A stretch of 64,000 bases of DNA from Phycomyces blakesleeanus NRRL 1555(-). Its lineage: Eukaryota; Mucoromycota; Mucoromycetes; Mucorales; Phycomycetaceae. Each line of letters opens with the position of its first letter. Within the stretch, counting starts at the first letter, position 1. The stretch covers positions 1,887,054-1,951,053 of the forward strand of contig NW_017265137.1 of the NCBI RefSeq assembly GCF_001638985.1. The letters run 5' to 3'. Below the pieces are notes generated by a model. That model worked only from the letters and a program-made list of their open reading frames with translations. It made no database searches and had not been told where the DNA came from. Position numbers and translations under genes: made by a program. Positions 36,986 to 49,418 of the stretch are shown one piece after another.

Positions 36986-37680
36986 TGTTGTTGTCTCCTC
37001 CTCCCCAACTCCTTCTGATGTGGTATTGTTTGTCATATCTATAGAAAAAAACCAGTTCACCATTTCTGTTACTTGTTCATATTGGGAGTTTGGCTTGTAG
37101 TAACATATCTCAAGGGTGTTACTTGTAAGAGATCAGTTTGCATGATGCTTGACTGCTACTATATCTATTTTACCTTGTACTGCATCAGTACTTGCGGCTG
37201 CTCTTGTTGAATGTGAATTAAATATAGTCATGTCTATGTTGCATTATATCAATATGTGCTTGACAATGTTAGTAATTGTAGCTGGTTTGACAGAAGTTGA
37301 CATTTTTTTGATATCTAGATACGTGAGGAACAAGGTGTGATCTTTTGAAAGAATAAGCCAAAAGTTCTTTGTTTTCCCACAAATGTTTGTAAAGTGATCA
37401 CAATACATAAGTTTTTCTCTTGAGTAATCTCTAGATTCAACTGTTTCTATTGGACCTCCAAAGGTTCTCTCGCTAGTAATTTTATCTCTGTTACCCTGGC
37501 ATTGGTGTACACCCATGTCACATTTTGATATTGTAGTCTATCAATATCTGATTGAGGGTTCCACGCTGCTGCAAGACAAAGTAGTGTGCCAGTTTTTTTT
37601 TTCTGGAGTCGGGTAAGAGAAAATTCTTCCATAGGATCCCAAGAATCCAAAAATTAGAGGACTGGCTTCAGTAACCAATT
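36986..37680 (-). mobile_element. DIRS-type tyrosine recombinase fragment, opposite strand
   Basis: Minus-strand frames give LTRLQKKKTGTLLCLAAAW, NPQSDIDRLQYQNV (37447-37620), then after a frameshift HTLFLTYLDIKKM and KPATITNIVKHIL, then HSTRAAASTDAVQ (H-x2-R retained) and SLTSNTLEICYYKP around 37105-37130 with the tyrosine region. Compared with the copy at 35.4-36.4 kb, the WRPRS motif reads WNPQS, which loses the first catalytic Arg, and a TGA replaces a conserved Trp before SLTSN. It is dead, and lies tail to tail with the other copy about 570 bp away. Confidence 0.65.
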
Positions 37681-40600
37681 TTTGTTTTGGTTGTAAGATG
37701 GTGGTTTCATTTCTGACTTACACTTTGCCATAAAAAAATGCTTCAATTGGCTCTTGCATTATGAGATTTGGTTCGTCTAGTTACTAACAAAAAAAAACAT
37801 CTTATAATAATATATAAAATATCTGTAATAGCAGGCTTAAATATAATATAATAAGTCTATATGAATTCAATACTAGAATATAATAACAGACTTCTGAGTT
37901 TGTCAATGATAATGTTTTATATACTAATAGATAATGAATTACAATTAACAATTACATTCATGTAATATTAAAATATTATAATTCATTGGCATTTGGGCAA
38001 TATATTTATTCATAGTCAAAACTCTACTCAAATTGACCTTTATATAGATCTATTTTTTAAAATAGCCACCTTTTAAAAGCAATATAAACTTGATTTAATG
38101 TTTATTAATAGTGAAAATCTCTAATAGAAGATTTAAAGAAAAATTTTGAAAGATTAAGGTTCTCAATAGATTTTGAAAAACTTGTTGATATCATCAAAGA
38201 ATAATGCTTTATAAATAGAATATTATAGAAAAATTGATTTTTATTGATTTTTAATAAGTTGAAAAAACAATTTAACTGTTTAATATTGATAACTAACGCT
38301 TCTTTAAATATGTACATTTGGATAGTAGCACTAGTATACATGTTAACCTTCTATTTGTTGAATAGCTTTAGACAATCTTGATGTCCTGGCCTTTACTATA
38401 TTTTCCTACCAGATTGGTTTCATAAACTCAATACTACTTTTTCTGATTTACACTTTGACCAAAAATGATATTCTTGCAATTTTCTTTAGATTTCTTTAGA
38501 CTTCTTTTTCTAGTGTTATATTTTATATATTTTAAATAAACAAAGATATTATTATTAATATCTATTACCCTGTGAATACATATTTGTCTACTTATATGTA
38601 AAGACATTTTGGTATATCAGGGATAGAATTGGCAATAATAATAATAACAATATTTTGATTTATAGGCACTGAATAAATAAATACAAAATACAAAATAAAA
38701 ATGTGATTGTTAATATATATAATTATAAGAATGTGTATTTCATTTATATATTATATATATATATGTGTGTGTGTTTATAAGATAGATTGTCAAGTATAGA
38801 TTGAAATAAAAGTACAATATATTTAAAATATAATAAAAAAATAGATAATTATATACTCAAACTTTGCAAAACAGTTGATATTACCTTTGACTTAAGTGTG
38901 AATACTTTTATATATTTTATTCAAAGAACAAAAAAGAGTAGTTTTCTATTAAAGTCAGTATTAATATATTTTAAAAATAATAAGTTAACTAATTACTCAT
39001 AGTATATTTAAAGAATATTATTATAGACTGTTTTAAATATTTATTAATAATATTTGTTGTCTTTAATGATTTATATAATATATAATAAAAGAAGAGTTTA
39101 AAATATAAGTGAGTTAGTAAAGTGCAGATATGAGCAGTAAACTTACTAAATTATTAAACTGCATAGAAAAATAGAAAAGCAAAAGAGAAGAAAGTAAAAG
39201 AAAAAAATAAATAAAGGTTAGTGTAAGTATGCTTTAATAAAAATTAAATAAATATAAATATAGAATTATACTTTTTTAAAGTTTCTAATATTTATTATTA
39301 GTGAATATAATAAAAATCTTTATATTTATAACTGTAATAATCTAGACACTTACCTATTAGATTTATCACATATGATTAACGTTTGTCAGTGAGGTATTTG
39401 GGATTGTTTATGAGTTAGTATCTCAATAATGGAAAAGTAGCTACTATGAGAGTGCTATTTATTAAAGAGACAAAATAATATTGTTTATATCTGCTACTAT
39501 TAAAATCGGTATAATTCAAATCTCTGTTATGTAATAGTTAGTTTACACTGTATGAGTGTGTAGTGTATGTGTGCCTGGTATGTAACAGTTCTGGAGAGTG
39601 TTAACTTGCCAGGTTCATTAGCAAGAAGGAACTGGTGTTTGATTGTAAGGTCCGTTCTTCACTCAATTATGGTGTGTATACTATAGTCAGAACTGAACAG
39701 TGATTCACTCTCAGTCCCAATATTATTTAATCATAAGACATTGTCTTATTAAGAATGTTAATAAGCAATGACTAGTAGACTAAGCAATGACAAAAAAGTA
39801 GTTGGTAATAAATCACTTAGCAATAACTACTTAGCAAATATCATCTTTTCGTCTTTCACCAATTATATCATATATCCCAAAACATATAAATATTTCAAAT
39901 ATTCTAATAAATAAACATTATTTTTATCTTCATATTCATTCTATTCATATTTTCTTATTGTATAACTTCTCACATATTACACATTTTACTTCATAAGTAC
40001 TTTAAGTATACTTTATTAATTGTATTTATATTGTTAGTTAATCACGTTATATTTATTTTGCATTATAAGAAAACATGATGTGTGTTGAGTTATGGTGTGT
40101 GGTGCAACTAGTCAGAAATATAATATATATTATATGTATAGTTATATTCTTCTGATTTTGCTCAGGACAATCCAACAAGAAGGAATTTAGACAACAATTG
40201 GGACTTAAAATAGATGGAAACAGATAGACAGGCAGACAAACAGACAAACAGACAAATCAACAAATCGACAAACAGACAAACAGACAAATCAACAAATCAA
40301 CAAACAGACAAATGGTAGGACAGTACTTGTAGATCCTAACAGTGTGCAACTTAGTATTTCCCGCAGAATAATAGCTCAAGCTCAGTGATGATGTTCAAAA
40401 AAAAAATATAGAAAAAGACTGAATAAATTTTATTGGGATAAAAATGTGTCTCTTATATACTAATTAACAACTGCATACAAAGTAATAATTTAGATACATA
40501 TTATGCTAAATGATAATTATTCAGAAGAGTGTACAGGTCTTTGGGCATAATCACAAAAAGAAATAATCAAAAATAATAAAATAATCAAAAATAAAAATAA

Positions 40601-40970
40601 TCAAACTACTAAAAAATATGAACTCTCGGGAAGCATACTAAAGAATTAATATCAAGAAGTGTAAAGGAACAAGTGCAATGCAAAGAGAAGCAAGCTAAAA
40701 AGGAAATAAATATCAAGAAAAAAATAGAAAAAAAGGGGAAAAGCATTTAAAGTCCAGCGGGAATTTAAATGTCGATAGCAAGAAAAAAGGAAAAAGAGGG
40801 AGAGAGAAAATAAATCCAAGAAATCGGATTTTGTCGTGTCCGGAGATGGAGTCACGACTTTGCACTGTCCATAACTTAATAGTCTGTCCATAAGTTGACG
40901 TCACATCAAACAATTATACGTTTTTGGTTAATGCTTCAAGATTTTACAAAACCTATATCAAACATGCAAA
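37681..40970. other. very AT-rich gene-poor region
   Basis: About 3.3 kb rich in ATATA and TATTA with no coding-like frame. A short tandem repeat at 40220-40314 and a short mixed region just before the tRNA are the only structures seen. Confidence 0.5.
40220..40314. repeat. tandem repeat of ACAGACAA / ATCAACAA units
   Basis: About eleven 8-bp units alternate between ACAGACAA and ATCAACAA variants, giving a higher-order pattern of about 30-40 bp. Confidence 0.8.
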
Positions 40971-41053
40971 GGTAACTTGGCCGAGTTGGTCTAAGGCGCC
41001 GCACTCAAGTTGCGGTCTCGCAAGAGGCGTGAGTTCGAATCTCACAGTTACCA
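40971..41053 (+). tRNA. tRNA-Leu (anticodon CAA)
   Basis: A complete class II cloverleaf. The acceptor GGTAACT pairs with AGTTACC; the D arm is GGCCGAGTTGGTCTAAGGCGCC; the anticodon stem CCGCA/TGCGG encloses the loop CTCAAGT with anticodon CAA; the long variable arm is TCTCGCAAGAG; the T arm is GTGAG-TTCGAAT-CTCAC; the discriminator is A. There is no intron, although many fungal tRNA-Leu(CAA) genes have one. CCA is not encoded. A T run (41078-41087) downstream can act as the RNA polymerase III terminator. Confidence 0.95.
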
Positions 41054-41329
41054 TTTTGGCTTAACTAGTGCTGACTTTTTTTTTTTGGTTCCTGATTTCT
41101 ATTCATTCTGTCAGAGGTTGTCAGACATTATTTTGATGAATCTGTAAAATCTGAAGATGGTTAACTGCAGTACCTCTTTATTCACAGTAGCATCTTCCTG
41201 AGAATTAACCGCAGTATAATAACTCTTATTTTATTTAAATATAATATAATAGCTACTGCAGATAATGTGCAGTATTAGCTTAGAAGACTATATAAGACAA
41301 TTCAATTCATATCAATAAAAAGTATCTTT

Positions 41330-41749
41330 TATCCTCTCTTTGATTTTACGTATACTCCTTGATCCCCAGTGGGTTTGACCTTTTGACTTTGTTATAATAA
41401 AAGGAAGACCAACCCAGATCAGGAATGACAAGGTGACATTGGTGACCAAAATCGGAAGTTGCAAGTGTTGTTCCTGACCTAGGCTATCTTCCAATTCAAT
41501 GTAAACGTAGCTGAATTGGTCAAGCTTTAATAACACAGGAATATAGCAAATAAGAGAGAGGATAAAAGATGATTTTTATTATTTTGATTTGGGTTATCTT
41601 ATATACTTTTGAAATGATTATTCATCTTTGACTACACTCAAGTAGTGTCTAGTAATATTTCTAAAATTACAAACTGATGAATAATCATTCTAATCTCTGC
41701 TTCTTTTGTAATAACAAGTCACTAGAACTTGTATCATAAAAATTAAGCA
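41330..41749. repeat. LTR-like direct repeat, copy 1
   Basis: Aligns along most of its length with 43195-43590 on the same strand. Shared landmarks are TTGATCCCCAGTG (CGATCCTCAGTG in copy 2), GGAAGACCAACCC, CTTCCAATT...AAACGTAG, AATATAGCAAATAAGAGAG, TGACTACACTCAAG and GAATAATCATTCTAAT. Two copies in direct orientation 1.9 kb apart downstream of a tRNA gene fit solo LTRs or the two ends of a decayed LTR element, but no gag-pol frame lies between them. Confidence 0.55.
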
Positions 41750-42517
41750 CGACACAAGCAACCAGTAACGGTTGACTTTTTAGGATAAAAGTTCTTAACT
41801 TTGCCGATTGGTCTTCTGTATATGTTTTAGATGTTTAATATGGTGAATATACTTGTAGAAGATATTACTGAACAACTAACATCTAAGACATATTAACGTA
41901 GCTATTCTTTTAGCCAGAAATCAAGTATAAATTCGTATAAATAATCAAGATGTGGTGATCCAAACACTTGGATGTTGGATTTATCACATATAAGAACATA
42001 TTCATATTGGGATAGCGTAGTAGCTATCATCTTGTCAGTATAATATATATATAAACGATTAAGTAATCAGCCCAATAATTATTACAGTTAGTACTGTAGA
42101 TAATATCTTAAAGATTTTTAAGATAATTATATCATACTGCCGGGTAAATTGTGTCAGATCGATATGGAGCTAATTTAGTAGGAAGTCCTAAAGCTCTAGT
42201 ATAAAAGAGAAAAGAATAGCTAAGAGCTAAAGAAATACGATTTATGACTTGATGTTATAATTGTAACACCGACACTAGTTAAGCAGTAAATACACTCTAA
42301 TAACCAAATATAGTAAAGGAAGAAAGCCTTAAGAAACTAAGACGTAATGACAAGAGCAGATTGTGTTTTCTTATAAAAAGGGACACTTTTTATTTATGAA
42401 TAAAGACAGCTGATATACAGTCTCAAAGTATTTCTATACGTCTCTATTATCAAATATTTTATTTTTCTATTGTTTCATACCTGAAATACCACACAAGAAA
42501 TATATATAATAAAGAGC

Positions 42518-42780
42518 ATCTTTATTCATATATAAAAACTATTCTTAAAAACTTGACGATCCCCAGTGGTATTGATCCCGCAACTTAGTCACAAGAGTCA
42601 GAAAAAAATACGAAACCGAAACACAACATTCAAAAGCGAATTTAATATAATTGTTATTCTGATTGAATTGTCAAATCTCGATCTGGTATTTCTTTTCTGG
42701 CACTTGTAACTAAGTTGCGGGATCAATACCACTGGGGATCGTCAAGTTTTTAAGAATAGTTTTTAGGTATGAATAAAGAT
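42518..42780. repeat. near-perfect inverted repeat with about 80-bp arms
   Basis: The left arm 42518-42598 and right arm 42703-42780 are reverse complements with only about three or four mismatches, around a 104-bp spacer. Both arms contain CGATCCCCAGTGG, which also appears in the flanking LTR-like direct repeats, followed by TATTGATCCCGCAACTTAGT. They could be the ends of two LTRs placed head to head, or a foldback/MITE-type element nested between the direct repeats. Confidence 0.75.
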
Positions 42781-43194
42781 ACTTTCTATTGAAGATGATT
42801 TCTAGCTATTTATACAAAATTATTGTGGAAATTGTAGTAAATAAATATCTACAGCAAAACGCCTTATATGTTAGATATCCAGTAATACATTTACAGTTAT
42901 ATCTATCATCCCAAATATCTAAAGCATATACAAAAGACCAATTGACAATGTTAAGATCTTTTATTCTAAAAATTCAACAATTACTGATTGATCGTAAATT
43001 TCGGTTCTGATTACCAATGTTAACTCTGACACAACAACCAAAATGTTTCCCTTTTGCTTAAAAAAAAGAAAAGAATGAGAAAACATATAGTTTAACGAAA
43101 GTAGAGTAGAAACCAAAACAGACGTTTACAATGGCTAAATAGGTTTATAAAAGATGTAAAAGAGAATAATGTTTTGTTTAATAAACGTTAGCTA

Positions 43195-43590
43195 TATTTA
43201 TATCCTCATCTACGATCCTCAGTGAATTTAATTAATATTTACTATGTTATTGTAGAATTGGAAGATCAACCCTAACCGAAAACAACAAATTGTATATTTT
43301 TGCTATTACTGATATAGCCCATCTTTCCAATTTACTTTAAACGTAGCCAAATGCGTCAAGGTTTAATATAATACAGAATTATAGCAAATAAGAGAGAAAA
43401 TAAAAGCTAGTTTTTTATTATTTTGATTTAGGTGATTTTTTTTTGAAATGTTTATTCACCCTTGACTACACTCAAGCAGTATCTAATATTATTAGAAGAT
43501 TCTAAAGTTACCAACTGACGAATAATCATTCTAATTCTTGCATTTTTTTATAAAGATAGGTCATTAGAATTTGTATCGCCAAAATTAAGA
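43195..43590. repeat. LTR-like direct repeat, copy 2
   Basis: Second copy of the 41330-41749 repeat. It is more diverged at its left side and clear from 43325 (CTTTCCAATTTACTTTAAACGTAG) onward. Confidence 0.55.
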
Positions 43591-43791
43591 ATAGCAAGTT
43601 TAAGCTTTGATTAAATTAGCATTATCATGGGTCTGATAAATCAGACTCAAAATCGATTCATTCCAACACCATCAATAATTGAGAGAGAGACAAAAAAAAG
43701 CGGGGGAAGGGGGTATTGATTCTTCATTATGCGCATTGCCTTCTTTTTTTTTAAAAAAAAAAAAAGAAAAAGAGGGACATCGGAGAAATCC

Positions 43792-44854
43792 TTATTGTAC
43801 AATCTTGATTTGGAAGGTGCCTTTATAAACATAAAGTAATATTGATGTACATTAGAGAATCAAGAAGGCGCAGGAGAAGAAGTGTATCATTTAAATAGAG
43901 ACAGAAACGTATCTTACATTGAGGAAGGTTAGAAGTTTCTGCAACTACCACACTCGGAACACCAAGGTTTGCGAGTGCTCCTCTAATGATACCACAAGGA
44001 AACCAGACATACTTGATTCACAAATACGCACACACGTTAATGAATAAAGTGTTAGATATTAAAAGCAATAGAGCAGAGATAAAGATCAATTTTGTGCCTA
44101 ACTATCTATACATATACAAAATACACTTACTGGTGATGCCTTTCTAGCTGAATCTGCACCCCCGATATCAGTGGACATGCGCATAAACCATCTAAAATTA
44201 TTGTCTTGTAGCACATACACACCCTTTACTCATAATATGTGAATATTTAACGATCTGTTCCATTCTTTATTTTTCTCTTATTATTATACTTGCAAATAAA
44301 CCAATACAACTACACATACATAGATTTCTATATATATATATATTACTTTTATAGCATTCAGCTTACCCTGTGATTTGTTTTCAGGTTATCAATCTGCTTC
44401 TTGAACATAATTGTCCAAAAATCTTTGCAAATGAATTTGACTACATCTAACGTATCCGCAAAACGGGGCCTGTCTTTTGTAAATCTAACAAAGCATATGA
44501 TTGCATATATTTACTCTTTTCCTTTTAATATCTTTAATCATAAACGCAAAACACATGCCCATACAAAGACACCGACACCGACATCGACACCGACACCAAC
44601 ATCCACCCACATAATAATAATACTATTCTTTCTTTCTTTATTTACCTTTCAACAAGTCTCTGCCCAACCGCATAACCAAGGGTCTCAAGTTTGTAAAATA
44701 CAGCCTCACTATCTGCATCAGTTTCGGTCGAGGCTGTTCTGCAGATCGTATCGACCATCTCGATCAAAAAGAAGTCCATGCAGCTCTCATTGGCAAGTCG
44801 TGGCTGCTGTACATAATTACTGCTGATAGTACTGACATCACCAAATCCCGACAT
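43792..44854 (-). CDS. TRS33: TRAPP complex subunit Trs33 (TRAPPC6 family)
   Basis: Small subunit of the TRAPP tethering/Rab-GEF complexes in ER-Golgi and Golgi traffic. Five exons (minus): 44646..44854, 44367..44484, 44131..44223, 43918..44011 and 43792..43820, giving 180 aa, close to the family size. All four introns are GT-AG and the phases match. The start MSGFGDV is followed by the family features [68 protein letters not shown], and the C-terminal [16 protein letters not shown] and [17 protein letters not shown]. The longest uninterrupted frame here lies on the other strand and is spurious. The gene is divergent from the YIPF6-like Golgi gene, with 459 bp between the start codons, so a shared promoter region is possible. 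Confidence 0.93.
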
Positions 44855-44945
44855 GACAAGTACCTAGAACCAAATTGATAAATGATTGATTGCCTGGTGA
44901 TGAAGAGAGATGTTGGCATTAGAAGAAGTCCATGTACCCGATAAT

Positions 44946-44967
44946 TTACGTCATTCCGTGTCACGTG
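44946..44967. promoter_or_regulatory. CRE-like and E-box motifs in the divergent promoter
   Basis: TTACGTCA (44946-44953, CRE/ATF-like) and CACGTG (44962-44967) lie close together between the divergent Trs33 and YIPF6-like genes, 92-108 bp upstream of Trs33. Both are palindromic or near-palindromic, so they could serve either gene. Assigned by motif only. Confidence 0.3.
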
Positions 44968-45313
44968 TGGACAGACAGACCTACCTACCTACCTACCAGA
45001 CTTATCGATTATAGAGTTATATCGTTCAGTTGTGTATGTGTGTATATAGCAAAATACGCGCCCCCCTCTGAGACGTTCACCAAAAAAAAACACACACACA
45101 CACACATATATATATCTTTTATTTTATTTTATTTTTATTTTTATTTTTATTTTTTATTTATATTATCTATTTATATTATATTATATTATTTTATTTAATA
45201 TTATCGCCTTTGGTTTCGTCCCTTTAACTCCTTTTCTTTCTTTCTTTCTATTATTATTTCTGACAGAAATAAAATAAAATAAAATATATAGATAGATAGA
45301 TAAGAAACAAGTG

Positions 45314-46789
45314 ATGCTTTCTTCAACACACATGAACGCAAGCCAACAAGCTCAATATGACAATCCCTTTGCGTCTATGCACTCTGACAACGATCCTTTC
45401 CAGTCACCATCAGCCTATGTTGAACCTGACCTTGACTTGACTGGACAATCGACCACAAAGGCCTCCAAACCATCGGTTCAGCCATTGTCAAGCCCAAATC
45501 CTTTTGCTAATCCGCTGCTGAGTGGAAACATTGGCAGCTCAGCCAGACCAACACAACAACAACAACAGCAGCAGCAGCAGGGTCAACAGGAACAACAACA
45601 GTCTTCATTTGTGTATACTGGTGAAGATACCCTCGACGAACCTGTATCGGTTACTATTGTAAGTATTCAAAAATAAATATAAAAAAAAAAGATTAATGAC
45701 AAGAAAGGGAAACGCCCTTTTTATCTTTATTTTTGTTTTTAATAAATACAAATACTTATGGATTATTGCTCTCTTTAATTTTTTTATTTGATGTTGTGTA
45801 TTGCAGCTTCGTGACCTGAAACAAGTTGCAGGAAAGCTGAAGCAAGTACTTCATCCAAAAGGAGATCGAAATGTGTTGAGAGATTGTAAGTCTGGTAGAA
45901 AAGAAAGAGTATAAAAGCATTTTTGGTTTGCCTTGGTTTACTTATATTATTTTACAATAAAGGGGATTTGTGGGGTCCTTTGATTCTGTGCTTGGCATTA
46001 GCAATGTAAGAAATGATATATATATACCTTTTAAAAAAAGGAAGGCATATGTTAAATTGATATAATTGACTTTATTTTTAATTCATGTTATTTATTTAAA
46101 TATAGTACCTTGAGTGCAAAGGCCCCGTCTGATCAAGCAGTCCCTATCTTTACTGGAGTATTTACCATTGTCTGGATTGGTGCAGCTGTTGTGACATTAA
46201 ATGCAAAGCTTTTGGGTGGTGCTGTGTAAGTATACATTGATTAATTTATATCCATATAGCATAACATGATATATATTTACTATTGCTATAAAATTTGTAT
46301 TGTGTCTATAGTTCGTTCTTCCAATCTGTGTGTGTGATTGGATACTGTCTTTTCCCTCTAGTCTTATCCTCTGTCATATCAATCTTTGTCAAACTTGTTT
46401 GGGTCAGAATCCCCATGGCACTTGTTACATTTGCATGGTCTACCTATGGTCAGTAACTAAATCAACTAAAAAAAAACACTTGCTTATTACTATCACTAGT
46501 ATCGGTAATGATGACTATGATATCTAATTGTTTTTTTATATATATATATATTGAATTTAGCTTCTGTTGGCTTCTTGTCAGAGTCTCAGGTGCATCTTAA
46601 CAATCGTCGTGCACTGGCAGTAAGTATACGAAGAATAAAACAAACGTTGTTTTATGCGTACAGCAACAAACTACTAACTAATGAACCACTCTTTATTCTT
46701 TATATATATATATGTAACAATCAATCTGACAGGTCTATCCCCTTTGCCTATTCTATTTCTCCATCTCATGGCTCGTCCTGACATCTTAG
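45314..46789 (+). CDS. Yip1-domain Golgi membrane protein, YIPF6-like
   Basis: Yip1-family proteins bind Rab GTPases and partner proteins in Golgi membranes. Seven exons, 45314..45658, 45807..45885, 45963..46005, 46106..46225, 46312..46448, 46561..46619 and 46733..46789, give 279 aa. Junction phases agree throughout. The N-terminal 110 residues are cytosolic and disordered, with three NPF/DPF-type motifs (DNPFAS, DNDPFQS, PNPFANP) and a Gln run. The C-terminal Yip1 domain has about five membrane segments with family landmarks DLWGPLILCLALA, VWIGAAVVTLNAKLLGG, SFFQSVCVIGYCLFPL, TFAWSTYASVGFL and NNRRALAVYPLCLFYF. The start is the first ATG after an in-frame GTG. The NPF motifs are typical ligands of EH domains, and an EHD gene lies immediately downstream in convergent orientation. 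A link is only suggestive. Confidence 0.93.
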
Positions 46790-47374
46790 ATCCGATCTTT
46801 ATTTCTTTTCTCTCTTTATCCTCTTTTTATATATATATATATATACATACATACATATATCTCTTTCTTATTCTCCCCTCTTTCTTTCTTTTTTCCCACT
46901 ACACGTCAATTATCTCTCTACTTCTTTCTATTCAATTTAACTTCAACATATAGCCACAATAATTTGAACAGTTTTGTTACAATATTATTAAAAAAAGAAG
47001 AAGACAAAAGAATATATGTGTATTAGGCTCAATTATCCATATAACTCATTCTAATAGTAAAGTAGGTGTAGTAATAGTGCCATTTTTACACAAAGCGATT
47101 ACAAATCACTGTAGTTGTAAGATTAAAGAAAGAATGAAAATCACCCGAAAATAAATTGCGAGAGAAGGGGAGAAAGAGTAAGGATGAATGTAAATGAGTA
47201 AATGAGTAAGATGTTGGTGAGTAAAATGTATGGGAGTAAATAAAATGGAAATTAAAAGAAAGTAAAGTAAAGAAGTATAATTGTTAGTGTAAGTGCAAGA
47301 TAAAATGTCAAACATATATATATATATATATATATATGTTTTCTTCTCCTTTTTCTCCTTTTTCTTTATATCAT
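46790..47374. other. convergent intergenic spacer
   Basis: Contains the 3' ends of the YIPF6-like and EHD genes, TATATA runs at 46833-46860 and 47313-47338, and CTTTCTT-rich DNA. Nothing else was found. Confidence 0.6.
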
Positions 47375-49156
47375 CTAAATCTTGCGGGCAGGAATCATAG
47401 AAGATGGAAGCTTGTCCGGTAATTTTCCACCAGCCTGCACAGCCTTTATGAGATGCATTGCAACCGAGAACTCATCAAGGTCCATGTAACCATCTTCATC
47501 CCAATCAGACAATCGCCAGATTTGAGCTAGAATATCATTTCCGAGACCAGTCTCGGTCAGGATTGGTTTCACACTCGAGCCTGGAACCTTTCCATCTCGG
47601 GGATGGAGCTGGGAGAAGATCGGTGCATATGATGCCTTTTCCACTGACGAAAAGTTCCAGAACGAGGCCGGAAGACTACCATTGGCGTCAGCAACAGCAA
47701 CCTCTTCTTCTTCGTCGAATGGATTACGCTGAGATTGATCTAATTCAGGGTTCATCATGGGGAACATTGACATGAGGCGAGGAAGATCAACAGCAAGAGC
47801 CTTATTTAATTAATGTATACAAAAGAGAGAAAGAGAGAGGGAAGAAAAGAGATTTGTTAGGAATCAATAGTTGTATATCATTCTTCATCTTTCTTTAATC
47901 AAAGCCAAGCCAAGCCAAACCAAGCCAAACCTAAAATAAAATAAAATTCAATAGAAAAAGTATTTTCTTACCTCATCAACCTTCTCCAACAAATCCTCTT
48001 TGATGGTTTTGAATTTATCGATATCATACAATGCCAGACTTTGCTTGAATCTTTCAGGATTGGGGAAATCACCGGCTGGTAAATGATAGCGCTGTTGGAT
48101 CTTTAGGAATTCGGTGTCAAGATTGTTCAAAAGAGCCTCTTTCTTCTTCTTTTTTCCAAACATCGAAGGCATCTCCTTCTTGAGATGACCAATGATCAAT
48201 GCGTGCACCTAATTAGTTACAAGAGTTATAAGATTTTTGTCTGTTCTATTTTTCTTTTTTTTTATGCAAAGTATTAAACAAATACACACTAATCAAATGC
48301 TGTACTGTACTAAACAAAGCTACAGCACTTACTCTTGCTAGTCTCGCACGTTTAACAATCTCGTTAATCTTGCGAATGGCTGCATTTCTTCTCAATTCCT
48401 TCAGATCACGTAAAAGGTCCTTTGATTCAGCCTCGATTAGCTCGCGGCAATCTTCAAAACAGTTTGGAGGTTTGTCTACCCAGAAGGAGCTTAGATAGAC
48501 ACGCATAACTTCTGGTGTCTGAACGACCTTTCCAAGAGACCACATCATTGCACCATAACTAGATACATATATATATATATATATATATCAAGTCAGAAAA
48601 AAATAATAACAGATCTATTATCATTTCTCTCTATATTATAATAATCCAAATCTATCACTTACACTCGCATCAATTGTTGTTGGCTAACCATATCACTCTT
48701 GTTCAACACAACTCGGATCTTTTCTTCCTGTCCTTTCAAACTGTGAATTGCCAACTTGAATTCGTTTGATATGTCGAGCTTGTGGGAATCAAACAACAAG
48801 AGGATCAGATCTGATCGCTGTGAGAACCACTCGATGACCTTTGTGTAGTCGTATCCTCGTTCGATGCGTTGTTTGTCACCGGCCAGGATACCGGGTGTGT
48901 CGATGATCGTCATGTTCTCCAGGACCGGTGACGGTGTCTGGGATACCTGGAATCGAGACAGGAATGCCTGACCAAAGTTGTTCAGGCCTCGAAATGGCAA
49001 ATCTTGGTTGACTGCTGCAGCATTACCAGGCATAACTCGGTCTTCGGACCCATTCATAACCGCAACGAACCGATCAGTTGTGGGTTCAACGCCAATGTGT
49101 TCGCCAGGATACGATTTATCGAGTAAATAACGAATAAAGGTGGTTTTTCCCTACAA

Positions 49157-49190
<34 letters not shown>

Positions 49191-49384
49191 TTTTAAAAAA
49201 AAGTCATTTGAATTAATATGAATTGACATATTATTTTACTGCTATTGCTTACAGTTGAATACTGTCCAATCAAGAGAACAATAGGCTTGGCTTCGATATC
49301 TGAATCAGTCAAGGGCGCGGAATGGAAACCTATTTGAAAATGAAAAGAAAGTTCAATTATTATTATTATTATTATTGAAATATA

Positions 49385-49418
<34 letters not shown>

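Noticed and set aside
40220..40314. Possible CRISPR-like array
   Set aside because: Units are 8 bp with no unique spacers; it is a simple tandem repeat in a eukaryotic genome.
44401..44826. 141-codon plus frame
   Set aside because: It is antisense to exons 1-2 of Trs33, whose spliced minus-strand protein is clearly a TRAPPC6 homologue.
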